Shown here piece by piece: positions 24,919 to 36,535 of a DNA stretch of 64,000 bases (the first letter of the stretch is position 1; each line of letters starts with the position of its first letter). Position numbers and translations under genes: made by a program. This DNA is from Agroathelia rolfsii (lineage: Eukaryota; Basidiomycota; Agaricomycetes; Amylocorticiales; Amylocorticiaceae), in the NCBI GenBank assembly GCA_018343915.1, contig JABRWF010000008.1, positions 1,302,001-1,366,000 of the forward strand. The letters run 5' to 3'. The notes under the pieces are model-generated. The model did not search any database and was not told the DNA's origin. It was given only the letters and a program-made list of their open reading frames with translations.

Positions 24919-27243
24919 GGAAGAAAGTCGGACAACGTTAGTCTATGTCGTCTTGATATAGAGACACAGACAGGAAGATTAAAACGACTGTCACTAGCAA
25001 AGTATGCAGAGCAAAGTAGAGAATCTCAGTTTGTTTTTCGAAGACGCCCGTGGGGTGATTGATGCTGTTTTAATACAGAACTTGGATGATACAGCAGTCA
25101 TACGACTCGCTGGTAATATAGGACTGCTACATGCGTCCACTTAATTGTGCAGAGGCTAATGAAATCATTTAGTAAACCCGGACAGAAGCCAAAAATAAGG
25201 AGACCTAACTCTGAAAGAGAAAATCGCATGAACGGCCGTGATCCTACCGGTATCAACGTGTATCTTGATCAACGCAGATTGTCAGAAAAGTATGTCGCAT
25301 GAGTCTAACTTGGAAAGGATACCACACCAAGATGGTAGGAGCGGCAGAGGGACTAATGGTAGAAGAAGTGTCCAATTAGAGTTTTGACGATGCTGAATAC
25401 TTCCTAATGGGACATTCAGCGCCGGCACTTAGTACTTTGTGAGTCAAAGTACTATGTAACCGGTTCGTAAGCTTCGTAGAAACTTGAAACGGAGTTCAAG
25501 TTGGTACGCTCCACATCAAGTCACGGTCTTCCAAGTCCTCCGATAGCTTCCGATGATACAGAACCTCATGGCAGCCACTGTGGTAGTCTGAGTCGCAATT
25601 CCGAGTCATTGACAATGGCACCGGCGGCAACTACCAGTACATTGCTTGTTAGCTACACTCCGAGTCACTGAGCGCCATCGAACGTGTTTGCATTGACCTC
25701 GCTCGGCACGCATAGTCTTTCACGATATGTCTAGCCCCGGCTGGCTCTAAAATTTACGTTGAAACCCCACATCAAATCCTCATTTTTACCACGCATGATA
25801 TCAATGCCCTGAATTTTACCTTATTTCGAATTTCGGTCTACCGTTCTGTTCATAACCACATGCCATAATAGTATTAGTACTGTGCCAGTCGTCCCCTAAA
25901 CACCTGTTATATCCCTCCTTATTTGAGTCTTCTGCACTTCCGGCGCTCTATACTGCATGAATCATCATGCCTCGTTTTCTTGTATGACTCGCAACCAGGA
26001 CTTGATGAAGAACGCCTTAACGTCTCGAGCACCTGCTCCCCTGTCTCCGTCTTTTTTTTTTTTCATCTCTTTATGTTGATGAAATGCATACATGCTTGCG
26101 TATTCATGAATCTGTTTGCTGGAACCTGAAACATCATGGATGGGGTGAAGTAGCGGCTGACACGTCTACATTTCTGTCCTAAAAATCGTTTTGACGCACA
26201 CACTATGGCTGTGATGAGTGAGACCTTATGGTGAGGTATTTCGTGTCAGTTGGCACACCATCCTCACAGGAGGGTAGTGGTAATATTAGCCTGAGCAAAT
26301 TACACGACTAAGCGCATAACCCGGCACCCTGAGGCTTAATACTCACTATTGGCGAGTAATATTCTTCTATACATTTTCTAAGTAATTTCTCTTTCCCTGC
26401 AAAATATCGGGAATCCACATCGTACAGATAGTTTCTCATAAGTAGCTGCTCCATCTATGTACATCGCGCTACCTCTCGTCTTATATCCATCCATCTTTAG
26501 ATGCTTACCTGCTAGCTGACCCTCATGGGTATGTACCTTCCCTTGTCACTTTGAACAGCATCAAAGGTCTACTACTGGTTAGCCTAGACGAGTAATTATA
26601 CATTTACTTTGTCCTTATATTTGCGCCTCGATACAGAGAGAGAGCTCGAGGAAGCGGTGGCTTTGCTCGATCGTATATCGCGTTCTTCTCAGGTCTTGAT
26701 CGTCTTCAATATCCCGGAATGATTCTAAGTATTTACTCTTGATCAAGACGAAGAGAAATAGTGACTTTCATTTATCCACAATGATGGCCTCGTCCGTGCA
26801 GCCGTTGTGCGCTCACGATCAGTTATACACTAAGACCGTTCATTCTGAGCACCGTGACACCTACATGCTTATTAACTGTACGTTGTTCTCTCCACTGCAC
26901 CTACCTGCCCGTGCCCGTCTTTCCTTATATCTGTAGTATTCGATGGTCTATGTAGCGCACTTGGCGTCTTTTTCTGCTCCGAAAAGACTGAAACTAGAGT
27001 CCAGATATGATACTTAAGCAATGTTGAATTAGCTGCATTTACTTATAGCTTGATCACATTATATAAACAACGGGGTCTTATTTCAACAAAATCCGAAAAT
27101 ATGTGTATATTTATATGTGACAATAATGAAATTATCATATTAGATCGCCCGCATAGCATCCAAATTCACTAAGAGCAGGTATAAGCAGGATAGATAGGGA
27201 TGCAGACAAGAGATATCGTACAGTAAGGTAACATTTTAGGCCA
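24919..27243. other. Gene-free stretch 3' of DUF6535 copy 5
   Basis: There is no supported gene in 2.3 kb. About 26115-26150 resembles the flanks at about 885 and 6385 ('catcatggatg'), and 26640-26745 resembles 13740-13860, so part of it is old DUF6535 3' flank. Confidence 0.35.
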
Positions 27244-28110
27244 CTAAATCACGTAAAAAATATGGAAGGTCAGTGGGTTGACATAGGCTCGGTAACTAGG
27301 TTGGTTACGGGCCGGGCCATAGGTTCCAAAACACGGATTCTTCTTGAATTCCCTGAAGATCCCCGAGAAGCTCATTACGGATAAAATTCCCGGGCAGGCA
27401 ATTCCAGCGACTCTTTCCTTGGAGGCCCTTCGGAGGATAGGGAAAAAAACCATTGGGGAGGTGTGAGCGGTGTCAAGGACGTAAACAGCCAAGTAGCGGT
27501 ACCGCTGGTCCCGGCGATAGACATATCGGTTGGATATCCTAATACCTACTTTTGATATTGTCTCGACTGCTACGAAGAATCCTGTACGTTCCTCAGTCGA
27601 AATACTTGGATGATTCTCAATGTCAGAACGAAAGATAGACGCAGCTATGTCCCAAAAAATACCGTGAATGCCAGTGATCAATGTTCATATTTTGCTTCGG
27701 CCGCAACTTGCAGCTCGGTGTCAACTTGAACGAGAAATGCCCTCAATACAGCTGTGAAAAGACCGGCCTGGAGATGTTGATTCAGTACTGAAACAGAAGC
27801 ATATAGGATATTGGAAACGCAGGAAAACGAGAAGGGTGTCGATATATATTCATCCGTCTGTTCAACCCAGCCTTCTTCGAGTTTCTTGTATTCATCATAG
27901 ACAGTAACCCATCCGTTTGTTTTGTCAATGCTCGGTTGCGAGCTTCCTGGATTAAATTATCACAATCATTAGATATATGCGATTCCCGGTATAAATGGGA
28001 GAAGAAACCTTCTTATTACTAGTGATATCACCTGTATCTCTTTACAGCTTTGAAAGATCGCCTCCATGTTCCTGCGTATTTGTCAAATTGAGTGCTTTCT
28101 GCGAAGGAAC
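27244..28110 (-). pseudogene. DUF6535 copy 5, truncated pseudogene
   Basis: The last-exon homologue (27244-27681: FWDIAASIFRSDIENHPSI) is joined at about 27690-27715 directly to the first codons of the main exon (AGLFTAVLRAFLVQVDTELQ), so about 1.5 kb of the coding sequence present in copy 1 is gone. The exon upstream still encodes TNGWVTVYDEYKKLEEGW, but its donor is CT instead of GT (about 27820), and a TAA interrupts the next exon equivalent. It is the most decayed copy. Confidence 0.75.
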
Positions 28111-29763
28111 ACCGGAATTAAGCGGTGCCTTTGGTATACGCGGCGGGGGCAAATGCGTGCTAGAGAGTAACCCATCTCTTGCTCCGTCCGCCACCACATT
28201 CATCCGCTCAGCTTGCTCTTTTGATCAGCCCTCCCCTCCCTCAAAGATTTAGCTTCTTCCTTTAGTCATCGTAGCCTGGCTGCCAGCCAGAAGGGACGCG
28301 ATCAGCGACAGAAGGCGAGTACCCCCACCCGGCTTCTCACCTCTATTTCCCCTCAGGTTTACAAGCCCAGCCGCGATCGGAAAGCGCGGAGCGCTTTCAC
28401 ACTGCATCTAGATTATATAGCGTGCTCCAAAATACACATCAGGAAATGCTAAAAATCCATGTCGAAGCCCACCCCCGGCCTTGGATTACGTAGAGTCCCA
28501 TGTAGTCAATATAGTGCTACATAAAAGTGGCATCAGCTGATGTAGCACTATATTGACCATATATGGCTATGTGAATTCAACTCAAGGCTTAGGTACAACA
28601 TATTTTTTCAGCATATATTTCATGACGTTTCTGGCCTACCACTGGCAGTAGCTGGTACTTGACGGGATGCTCGTAAGCCACATTCGCCGTATCTTTGACA
28701 CACCACTTGCAACAATCTCCCCGCTTGATTGAATTCTTTGCACCTTCAGCGCTCGGCTTGGACCGGAGTGCTGGAATACTACAGCATCATCACGTTCAAG
28801 TTATTTAGTGCATCAGATCTGCCCTTTTGTTGCTTCACATCCTAGCAGCTGCACCCAGGTCTCTTGCTGACGGTCCTCAAACTGGTAGGCCCCACGGACA
28901 CCTTGGCGTGTTTCATTTCAGCAGTTATACACGAGTTCAAGTCCCAACCCATCTATAGTCCAGTGCTCATTCATGTATAGTTACCTCTGGCGTGATGGTA
29001 GCAAGTGGGTTGTGGTTACTTCCGAGTCCGCGTTTCCCCGATACGCCTAGATTCCTTTCTCGGCCCGTAGACTTGGACCGAATTAGACGAGCCGCCTCGC
29101 GCCTCTGAATCTGTGGGTTGGGATAGAACGCTATCGTCGTCTAAATTGCTAGTTGGTTTTCCATTTTCAGCCCGGGCCATCTTGAATTGCTCTTCATTCT
29201 ACAGCAATAATGCCTGCTATGTACGAAATGGTACTGAATATCCACCTGCTATCCTGCACAGGTTGCACTGTCTCCAAATCCTCCAGGCATTTTGGCCTGA
29301 CGCTATGTCTTTTCCGTTTCCCTTGCAACCGCCCTGACTAGTTCTGAACTTCTCCCATACTGGAATGGATACCATACCACTCCGTTTATAGAGTACAGAA
29401 CGTCCTGGCTTGTCTATAGTATAATTTATAGGCTTGCCTTCTGACCTGCTCCTGCTCACTAGTACCCATACTGAGATCTCGGCTTAATCCTCACAGTAAC
29501 ACATTTATACCCTTTTGCACAAATTAAATGACCACATTGATGTACGATTCCTGTACTTGCTGTAGGGTCCTGCTCCCCCATCTCTCTCGCCCCACATCTG
29601 CTCTCTATCTCATCTCTTGTCCACTTGCTGGCCCGGGTCCTTCATATTCTCTGTTCCATTCATACTGCCACTGGCACGTAGTTCCTCTCCAACCGTCTTT
29701 AATTTCTTCTATTCCACAAATTCTAGCAAAAAAAAAACACTTGCAGTATCTAGTGGTGTTGAG
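28111..29763. other. Gene-free stretch
   Basis: No gene is supported. It holds an isolated hairpin (28478-28588) and, near 28680-28760, a diverged match to the upstream duplication of DUF6535 copies 1 and 3. The remainder includes the presumed promoter of the gene at 29764. Confidence 0.35.
28478..28588. repeat. Foldback hairpin, 111 bp
   Basis: The perfect 18-bp arms GTCAATATAGTGCTACAT (28505-28522) and its reverse complement (28540-28557) enclose a 17-nt loop. Pairing continues imperfectly outward to GCCTTG at 28478 and CAAGGC ending 28588. It may be a small MITE or a transcribed hairpin; no target duplication is evident. Confidence 0.6.
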
Positions 29764-30518
29764 ATGACGGTTATTGTATCATACGCTATCCAGTTGCCAT
29801 CCTGCCCGAGCTCAGCAGGTACCGCGAGCACAGCAAAACTAGCCAAGTTCGCCTTGTGCGTGGTTATAATCATCATCGCTGTGTTCAAAACCATCTACGC
29901 TCGGCCAAGAAACCCCCCATCTGCGGATGGAGGTATTGCAACGAATGAGAACGATACTTCTAGCACATTAGAGGACGGCAAGGCCGACTCAAACCCACCT
30001 GGATTACTTCAAAAGCTAGAAAAGGTAAGCGGGAATACGCCTAGAACATTAATATGGGCCTTCTCCTGGAAGAGGCGGTGGAAGAGCTTTGTATTCTCGT
30101 TTCATACGAGTGGGACACCGAAGCCTGTAGGCGTCGATGCTAGTGTAGCTACTGCTCCGAGCCAGCCGGCTACGCAGAGACTCTCACCTCCATACCTTTG
30201 TGCGACTCAGGGACCAGGTAAGAGTTGTCATTCTACGATATATTCGTGCATTGTCTCTAATGATTTGAAATGTTAGCTGCAATGCCTATTATGCCACCGC
30301 CTGGCCCCAGTCCATACGATGGCCGGCCACCCTTATCAGCAGCGAAGCTTATCATGTCGCGGCATGTAAGCTGTTTTCTCTAACTTTGGGGTATTTCTTG
30401 GCGATATTGATCTAGTTGACTCGATGTTCAGACTTACCGCCGCCCAAGCTCGAACCGACATCAATCGGTATCGGTGCAATTTGAATGGTCGCTACCACCT
30501 TCACCCACTCGGCCCTAA
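29764..30518 (+). CDS. Small single-pass membrane protein, unknown function
   Basis: Three exons join in frame: 29764-30217, 30277-30365, 30432-30518, giving 209 residues. A hydrophobic helix (about residues 28-45, FALCVVIIIIAVFKTIY) follows a short N-terminus, then a low-complexity cytosolic or lumenal region with basic patches (WKRRWKSF), and a C-terminus SNRHQSVSVQFEWSLPPSP. A 48-nt GT-AG segment (30025-30072) could also be spliced out without changing the frame. An upstream in-frame ATG at 29617 would add 49 residues. I recognise no family; the clean splice junctions and phase matches are the evidence that it is a gene. Confidence 0.6.
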
Positions 30519-31861
30519 ACTTCCGTCTACATCGTTATCGTGAAATCGCCCAAAGACAATAGGAGAAAGAAGCACTGAGAAGTCAAATCAAAAATAAAAT
30601 AAAATCAAGCGCCCATAGCCAACGACATCATTGTACGTCTTATATAATCATCCTGGGGTGGCTACCAGCACGACACCACCTCCTGTACCTCTATCTTACA
30701 TTATAGTGATTTGAACAACCTCCCTATATGGTCCTCCATGATATGGCTTCAATAACCTGATCGAATCTGATCGAATTATGACTGTGCATATGTCTGGATA
30801 TGTCATATACATAGTCGCATCCTCATATCACTGCTACTATTGGCGTTGGCTTCATCGCTATAATTATTACCCGATTCCGTCGGCGTTACTATCTTGGTCC
30901 TTTTTTCACGCTTTTTTTACGGTAACTTCTCGCTACTTCGACTATCCCCTTCCTTCATCTTGTTATTTCGAGCGTAATTTTTCTTGTTCCTATTTTTAGA
31001 TTTCATCTTTTGATTTTTACCGTTACTTTTTTTGTTGAATTAAACTTGCTTTTATAGTTTTTCTCTTTTATATTTGTTGATGTTGACAATCCCATACACT
31101 ATCCCCGAATTCCAAAAGTCAACCAAATGCTTCCTTTTCCCTCGCCATCTTGTATTGGCGTGGATATAATTGATTTTTTTTTAGAATAACTTCAAACATG
31201 TTCGAGGGAGAGTAGGAAAGGAGTAAATTTTTATTTTGCATCCTCCTCCTCTACCTTCCTCGACCTTATCTCCGAAGGAAATTATTGTGAAAATACGACG
31301 AGCGACGATGATGAGCAGCGGTCGACACAAATAATAGTATTCCGCTTGTCTACTTGTACATCGTTGTACGTAGTCAAACAGATAGTAAACAAAAATGTAA
31401 ACTACTGTAGATATAAAGATAGAATCATGTGACCCAGCACATGGACCACATATTCTAACAATTATGTCGCTGCTCAACTTCCTCGAGTCTATGGGCAAAG
31501 ACGTCTCATATAAGTTTCAGCGTTTTCAATATAACACTCCGTCATGGACAAGTGTCGTCAGGAGAGGGAAACGAGGCGCGTTAGATGGGTGGAAAGGAAA
31601 GTTTATGAACGTGAGAGAAGGGAGGGAGAGGAGAGGGAGAGGAAAGAGGTTGATAGTGGATTTTGACTGCCTTGATCGATTGATGAGGTTTTCTTGGTTG
31701 GCCGTTTGGTGCTAGTTTCATGGACTGTGGAGAGGTGCAAACTGACACCTTCAATTGTATAATTTTCGCCGCCATTAGCCCAATTGATGGCGAAGCTCTA
31801 GAAGCCAGGCCAAACCTATTAAAAAATAAGATGTCAAGAATAAGTTACTATAAGTGATAAG
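30519..31861. other. Gene-free stretch
   Basis: A T-rich 3' region of the preceding gene (to about 31100) and GA-rich sequence near 31560-31650. An 83-codon frame at 31464 lacks supporting features. No gene is called. Confidence 0.35.
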
Positions 31862-32314
31862 ATGATGTGCGAACCGAACAACCCCAAGGCATACATACAA
31901 GATCGATGACCCACACAGGACACACACCAAAAGCTTCCTTGATAGTTATTCTAACCTATCCAAATACAAGTTTTGGTAATCCAATACGTGAACATAACCA
32001 TAATGTTTACACACGGAGTTTCTTTTATCGTTCCATGCAACCGTAGATGTATTGCCAACTTTAATTGTCGCAGTTCCAGCGTCATTGACATATGCGAGAT
32101 GGTCCTGCGTAGCAACCGTCTCGTTAATCCATCACACATCGCCATCCGTGAGGTTGTTCCAGTTCCCGTAAAAAACCCAGTCACTAAAGAATGCAGATCC
32201 GTTGTACGCTGGCGTGAGCTCATAAGCGGCCACATGCTGAGGCAGTGAACTCGGGGCCAGTAGTAGTGCAGCGAGAGTCCAGTGCAGTAGATGGCGTCAG
32301 AGAACTACATGCAT
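31862..32314 (-). pseudogene. GH16 glycosidase (laminarinase-like) remnant
   Basis: The minus strand still reads like the N-terminus of a secreted fungal GH16 enzyme: signal-peptide-like TLAALLLAPSSL, then AAYELTPAYNGSAFFSDW, FYGNWNNLTDGDV, WINETVATQDHLAYVNDAG and WNDKRNSVRI across a 59-bp intron (about 31956-32014). Two in-frame TGA codons interrupt it, the first five codons after the ATG at 32314 and the second after LTDGDV. The match fades after a degenerate xWVIDLVxMPWGCSV; the catalytic ExDxxE region and the rest (about 250 residues) are absent. A TATA-like TATATTTAAAT lies about 50 bp upstream. It is a clear pseudogene of a cell-wall glucan hydrolase. Confidence 0.75.
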
Positions 32315-33007
32315 GGTGGTGGCCCAGGTGAGAGGTTACCTGCCAGTGATATATCGGCGCTTGGATTTAAATATACGCTGATAGACACTGATGATGATGC
32401 AAGAAAGGCCGGCGGTACAAGGTGCTGTGCCGTACAGCCGGGTTAGCGCTGGCAATAATAAGCAGGCGCAACGTTGAGTTCACGGTGGCATCAGTGCTAC
32501 CACTGACATGATTCCCGCCGATATCTGCCAGGCGTCACACACGGTTCTTAATTGGCAAGTCCATCTAGGCAAAAATTTGGTCATGCTGGTGCATCCGAGT
32601 GCCCATCAAACGCTTAAACGTGACCGTAAGAATGAGCTAACTACATGTAGCCAGAATATCTCGCAGCTTTGAATTACAACTTTGAAACATCCTCTTACAT
32701 TACAGCAAATACAGTGCACCTCTTACAAGAATTCCTGGATACCGTGCGTTGACTGGCTCGGATGAAGCATTCTTGAAACCCACAGGAACAGCTATTACTA
32801 ACAACATTCTCCTATTATGTCTTGGAAATATTTATTCTCTGACAACTCTGCCCCTTTTCCAGGTCTGTTGTCTCCGTCACTTGAGCTACTTTGAATCCTC
32901 CCAGATGGCATAATCACCGGGCCCCTATCATCCTTACCCAGTCATATTTACACCCCTGGTAGCATGTTCTCTATCCAACTCCACTGTGACCTCCGAATTT
33001 TCCAGCC
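32315..33007. other. Intergenic stretch
   Basis: No gene is seen. It separates the GH16 remnant from the first AhpC/TSA-like gene and probably holds the promoter of the latter. Confidence 0.4.
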
Positions 33008-34918
33008 ATGCTCCCTAGCGCTCAGACAGCCCCTTCAAGTTTACGAAATTATCCACCTATCCCATCCAGTCTCCTTCCTGCACCCCTGCCATCTGCAAAG
33101 TGGGCATCAGACGAGCACGGAGCTTTACCAAGGAGACTTGTCGTCGCCGGTAGATCAGCATGGTGCTCCATGAAATCGTCATCAACCCGCCCATATGTAG
33201 CAAACGACCCAGCTCAGTCGACAACTGCGAAGGATAAGTGCTTAGGGCCCGTTGTTGACACTGAACCCGCCAATTCTTATCAGGCGTCGCATGGTAATCG
33301 AGAGAAGCCTATACTCACAAACCCGATCATGTTACCTGCGCTAGACGATCACTACAATCCTGTAGAGTACGATATCGCATCTTTTCCATGGCAGCTGTTT
33401 CCGGAACCACCATCAATTTCTGCGCGATGGTCTGAGTTAACTCTTAGCTCAACAACGTCCAATACTTTACTCGAACCACTTGCCGAAAACCACCAGAGAG
33501 CATCGCTATCTTTGCAAAGCGATGCCAGCGGGGCTTCGACTGTCTTACATTCACCTACAAGGTCATTTTTTCAGTTCCCTTACATGTCTCAAAGCAGGAA
33601 CAACCCTTACACTTATAGCTCCTCTGACGTTACCACTATTCCTGATGTGTATTCGGAAGAGATTAATTCCAGCGTGTGTGCTACTGATGGCGGAGTTGAG
33701 GACGATGCTGAAGCTGCACTGGCAACGGACAGTACCTCCGACCCCCTCCATCACTCAAGCTTTGTCGACGAGATTAAACAGAAACGATTCTCTACTCTTC
33801 TCTCTAGAGACAAACCCAAGCCCCTTCATACTAACCGTGTCAATATACCCAAAATTCCATTCGACGAGCACCAACTACCGACCAAGGAACAGCTTTCGCT
33901 CGCGGCATCGTTGTATATTCTTGATGAAAACGGCTCGCGGATCCGGTTCGGCGACCTTTGGGAAAAGCAACGGACAGTAGTCTGTTTCATCCGCAACTTT
34001 TGGTTTGTACTCGTCTCCTTTCTATGATTTAGATCATCCTCTCACCTTATTTACAATAGGTGCCCCATGTGCCAAGACTACATATTTTCCATTATGCGCT
34101 CTGTTCCGCCCCCATCCTCACTCGCACGACACAACCCACCGATTGGACTTGTCATCATCTCTAACGGTTCACCACATATGATCGCATCATACAAACGCAT
34201 CTTCGGCCTGCCCTTTTCTCTCTATGTCGATCCAAGCCTAGCTGTCTACCGCGCGCTTGGCATGACTAAGCGCACGATGAGCCTCGGACCAGACGCCGAT
34301 AAGGGTTCGTACGTCAAGCACAGTTTTGTTGGCGGCTTGGCTACAGTCGCGGCCAGGTCTGCGCGTCACCGTGCCCCGGTCTGGAGAGGTGTGGGTGATT
34401 TGGGGCAGCTCGGTGGCGAGTTTGTATTGGGTCCCGCGACTGTTACAGGGACGGGTGAAAAGAGGGGAGAAACGTATGGTGTGAGGTGTTTTTACGCACA
34501 CCGCATGACGCACATGAGGTCCCATCGACCAATCGTGGAGGTTATGAAGGCTGCTGGGCTTGACGTTACCTTGCGTGCGGAGGAAGTGAATGAAACCATT
34601 GCCCTTGATGATTATGACAATGCGGACGAGGATGTCGGCGACTCGGATTATGATACACCAACTGCTGGAGATCATGACAATAATCACGAGTCTGAGAAGG
34701 TGCAAGCACGAATAGTGTACCTGCGCCGGCTGCGCGATCGCAAGAAGAGCCGGCGGGAAGGTTTGTGGGGACCCAGCATCGTCCCATCGAACCGCGACAA
34801 TAAGATTACGAATGCAACTTCTGATGCGGTCCTTTCAGAAGATGAGGAGTATTTGAACGCGTGTATAGAATATGCAGACGCTTGTGGTCTCGAGGGCTGC
34901 TCTTTCCTGGACATGTAA
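33008..34918 (+). CDS. AhpC/TSA-like thioredoxin-fold protein, paralogue 1
   Basis: Two exons, 33008-34002 and 34060-34918, separated by a 57-bp intron, encode 617 residues. Residues 1 to about 285 are Ser/Pro-rich and probably disordered, with short motifs shared by the three paralogues: KWASDEHGALPRRLVV, SFPWQLFPEPP, NPYTYSSSDVTTIPD. From FDEHQLPTKEQLSLAA (about 290) a thioredoxin-like AhpC/TSA domain (PRXL2/AhpC-TSA_2 type) begins: DLWEKQRTVVCFIRNFW-CPMC, with C333 and C336 as a CxxC candidate redox pair, followed by IISNGSP, LYVDPSLAVYRALGM and GGEFVLGP. The family is linked to peroxide or thiol redox chemistry, but substrate and partners here are unknown. An acidic tail ends YADACGLEGCSFLDM, also shared. 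No signal peptide is visible. Confidence 0.85.
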
Positions 34919-36535
34919 TGTCTTCTGTTGTATCGTTATCAGTAGGCCTGTACCTGTTAGAGTTAAAAAGTTTGTGAGCCAGCCGCCCGCATCATACGAC
35001 AGCAAACTGCGGTTGCCTCTTCTCCTGTCGCAAAAAAAAAAAAAAGAAAACCAGATTCATCCTTCTATTTTTTGTGAATACCTGTTTTTTCCATTCCCTT
35101 GTTTTCTCTCTCGGTTTATCTATTCGGTTACTCCTTCACTCATTCTTTTCCTGACCGTTTGGCTCAACCCGGACTTTGACATTTTTTAGATTCATGCTTG
35201 TATTCTGTTCCTGCTACTCAGCTATGAGCAATTTGGTTGATTGGAAACGATCATACATTTCCGTTTCCATGAACATGCGAGTACCTTTTTTAATGGCTCT
35301 AGCAGCCATATAATCACGGTTCTAGACCATCTTGTATCAGCTGACACCGAGGACAGAATACAAGCAACATGAAGAGTTAGTGCTGATAACGGTTGAATAG
35401 AGGCATTGAGAAGATGGCTATGAGCTCTCGATTCTACTGGAGCTAAGTGCATTCATGAAGCAGTTGCGCACGCAACTGGTGCTATGGCAAGGATGCACTA
35501 AAGAGAGGATATGTTGAAATGAAGAATGAGGAAACAATCGCCAGTACTATTAGACTCGGAATGCATGAGGGATTCGTGATATTATCATTTGTTTACCCTG
35601 CATTATCGCCAATCAAGACGCCAGAAGACATCATGCATCGGGCTGATGGAAAGAATGAATGAAAGCGACTGAAGCGCTGCGACCTGGGCTATATGTAAAT
35701 ACTATATATATTAGTGCTAGCCTGAGGGCAATGAGGGTGCTGTCGCAGGACAAGAGACTCGGGGGCTTCAGGTTGAAGCTTGAAGGTTGAAATATTGAAA
35801 CGTTGAATATTGTTGAATGATCGGCGCAATCGGCATGGCCAGAATGGCTTGTGGCTCGGATCACATGACTTAAAATCTCGTGATTCGGGTTTTGCCTATC
35901 GTCCAGTAGGGTCATTGTATTGGCCAGGTACTGGCAACTTCTAGGAGCTCTTCTTCGAAGTCATGGTTGCTCTCTCAAAGCTTCCAAGTTACAATTGCAA
36001 TTCCCAGGGCTGAAATCATCAGCCATTTTAAGAAGAGAACATCTGCCATGTGCAGAGATTCCTGGCTTTCCGGAAAGACGTCTGATATTGCTCGTCCGCT
36101 AATTTGACCGTGACACCGCTTGTTTCACTTGATCGAAACTGGAGCAATGATGATTGCACTGCAAGTATGGCTCAGAGGCACTCCGTCTGCGCTGAGTCTC
36201 CCACTTGTCTCTTGATTCCCATGTACTAGACTGCTATCCCAGTTTTGTTGATAGCACCCCACTCTCCTTTCTTAACGTGTCTCTTAGTCTCATACTTACC
36301 AAATACCCTTGTCCAGATACCCCTTTCTTTGCTTCCTCATTTTCCCATCTTCTGTCTCCTATATATCCTTCTCCAGCGCGCCTTGTGGACACCGATGAAA
36401 GGACACCATCGTTCACAGCAACAAATGTCTTCGACAACCTTCTTCTCTTTGCTGTGCAGTCAGCCGGATTTGGATTTATCCAGCAAAACCAATCCCCTCC
36501 CTGACCCTTTGTCGAGCTCGGAATCCCTGTCACTT
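34919..36535. other. Spacer between AhpC/TSA-like paralogues 1 and 2
   Basis: The 3' sequence contains an A15-type tract at about 35031-35044. No separate gene is seen. The leader of paralogue 2 lies at the right: CATGTACTAGAC at 36220-36231 and a TATATAT at about 36360. The open frame that extends upstream of 36536 (to 36245) is not conserved in paralogue 3. Confidence 0.45.
36220..36231 (+). promoter_or_regulatory. Shared upstream element of paralogue 2
   Basis: CATGTACTAGAC occurs here and again upstream of paralogue 3 at 39954-39965, within otherwise diverged sequence. It may be a retained promoter or leader element. I did not find it upstream of paralogue 1. Confidence 0.3.

Noticed and set aside
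31464..31715. 83-codon frame starting MSLLNFLESMGKDVSYKF
   Set aside because: The first 40 residues look protein-like, but there is no domain, intron support or paralogue, and the second half is GA-rich low complexity.
36245..36535. 97-codon N-terminal extension of AhpC/TSA-like paralogue 2
   Set aside because: It is not conserved in paralogue 3, whose nucleotide similarity starts close to the ATG at 36536.
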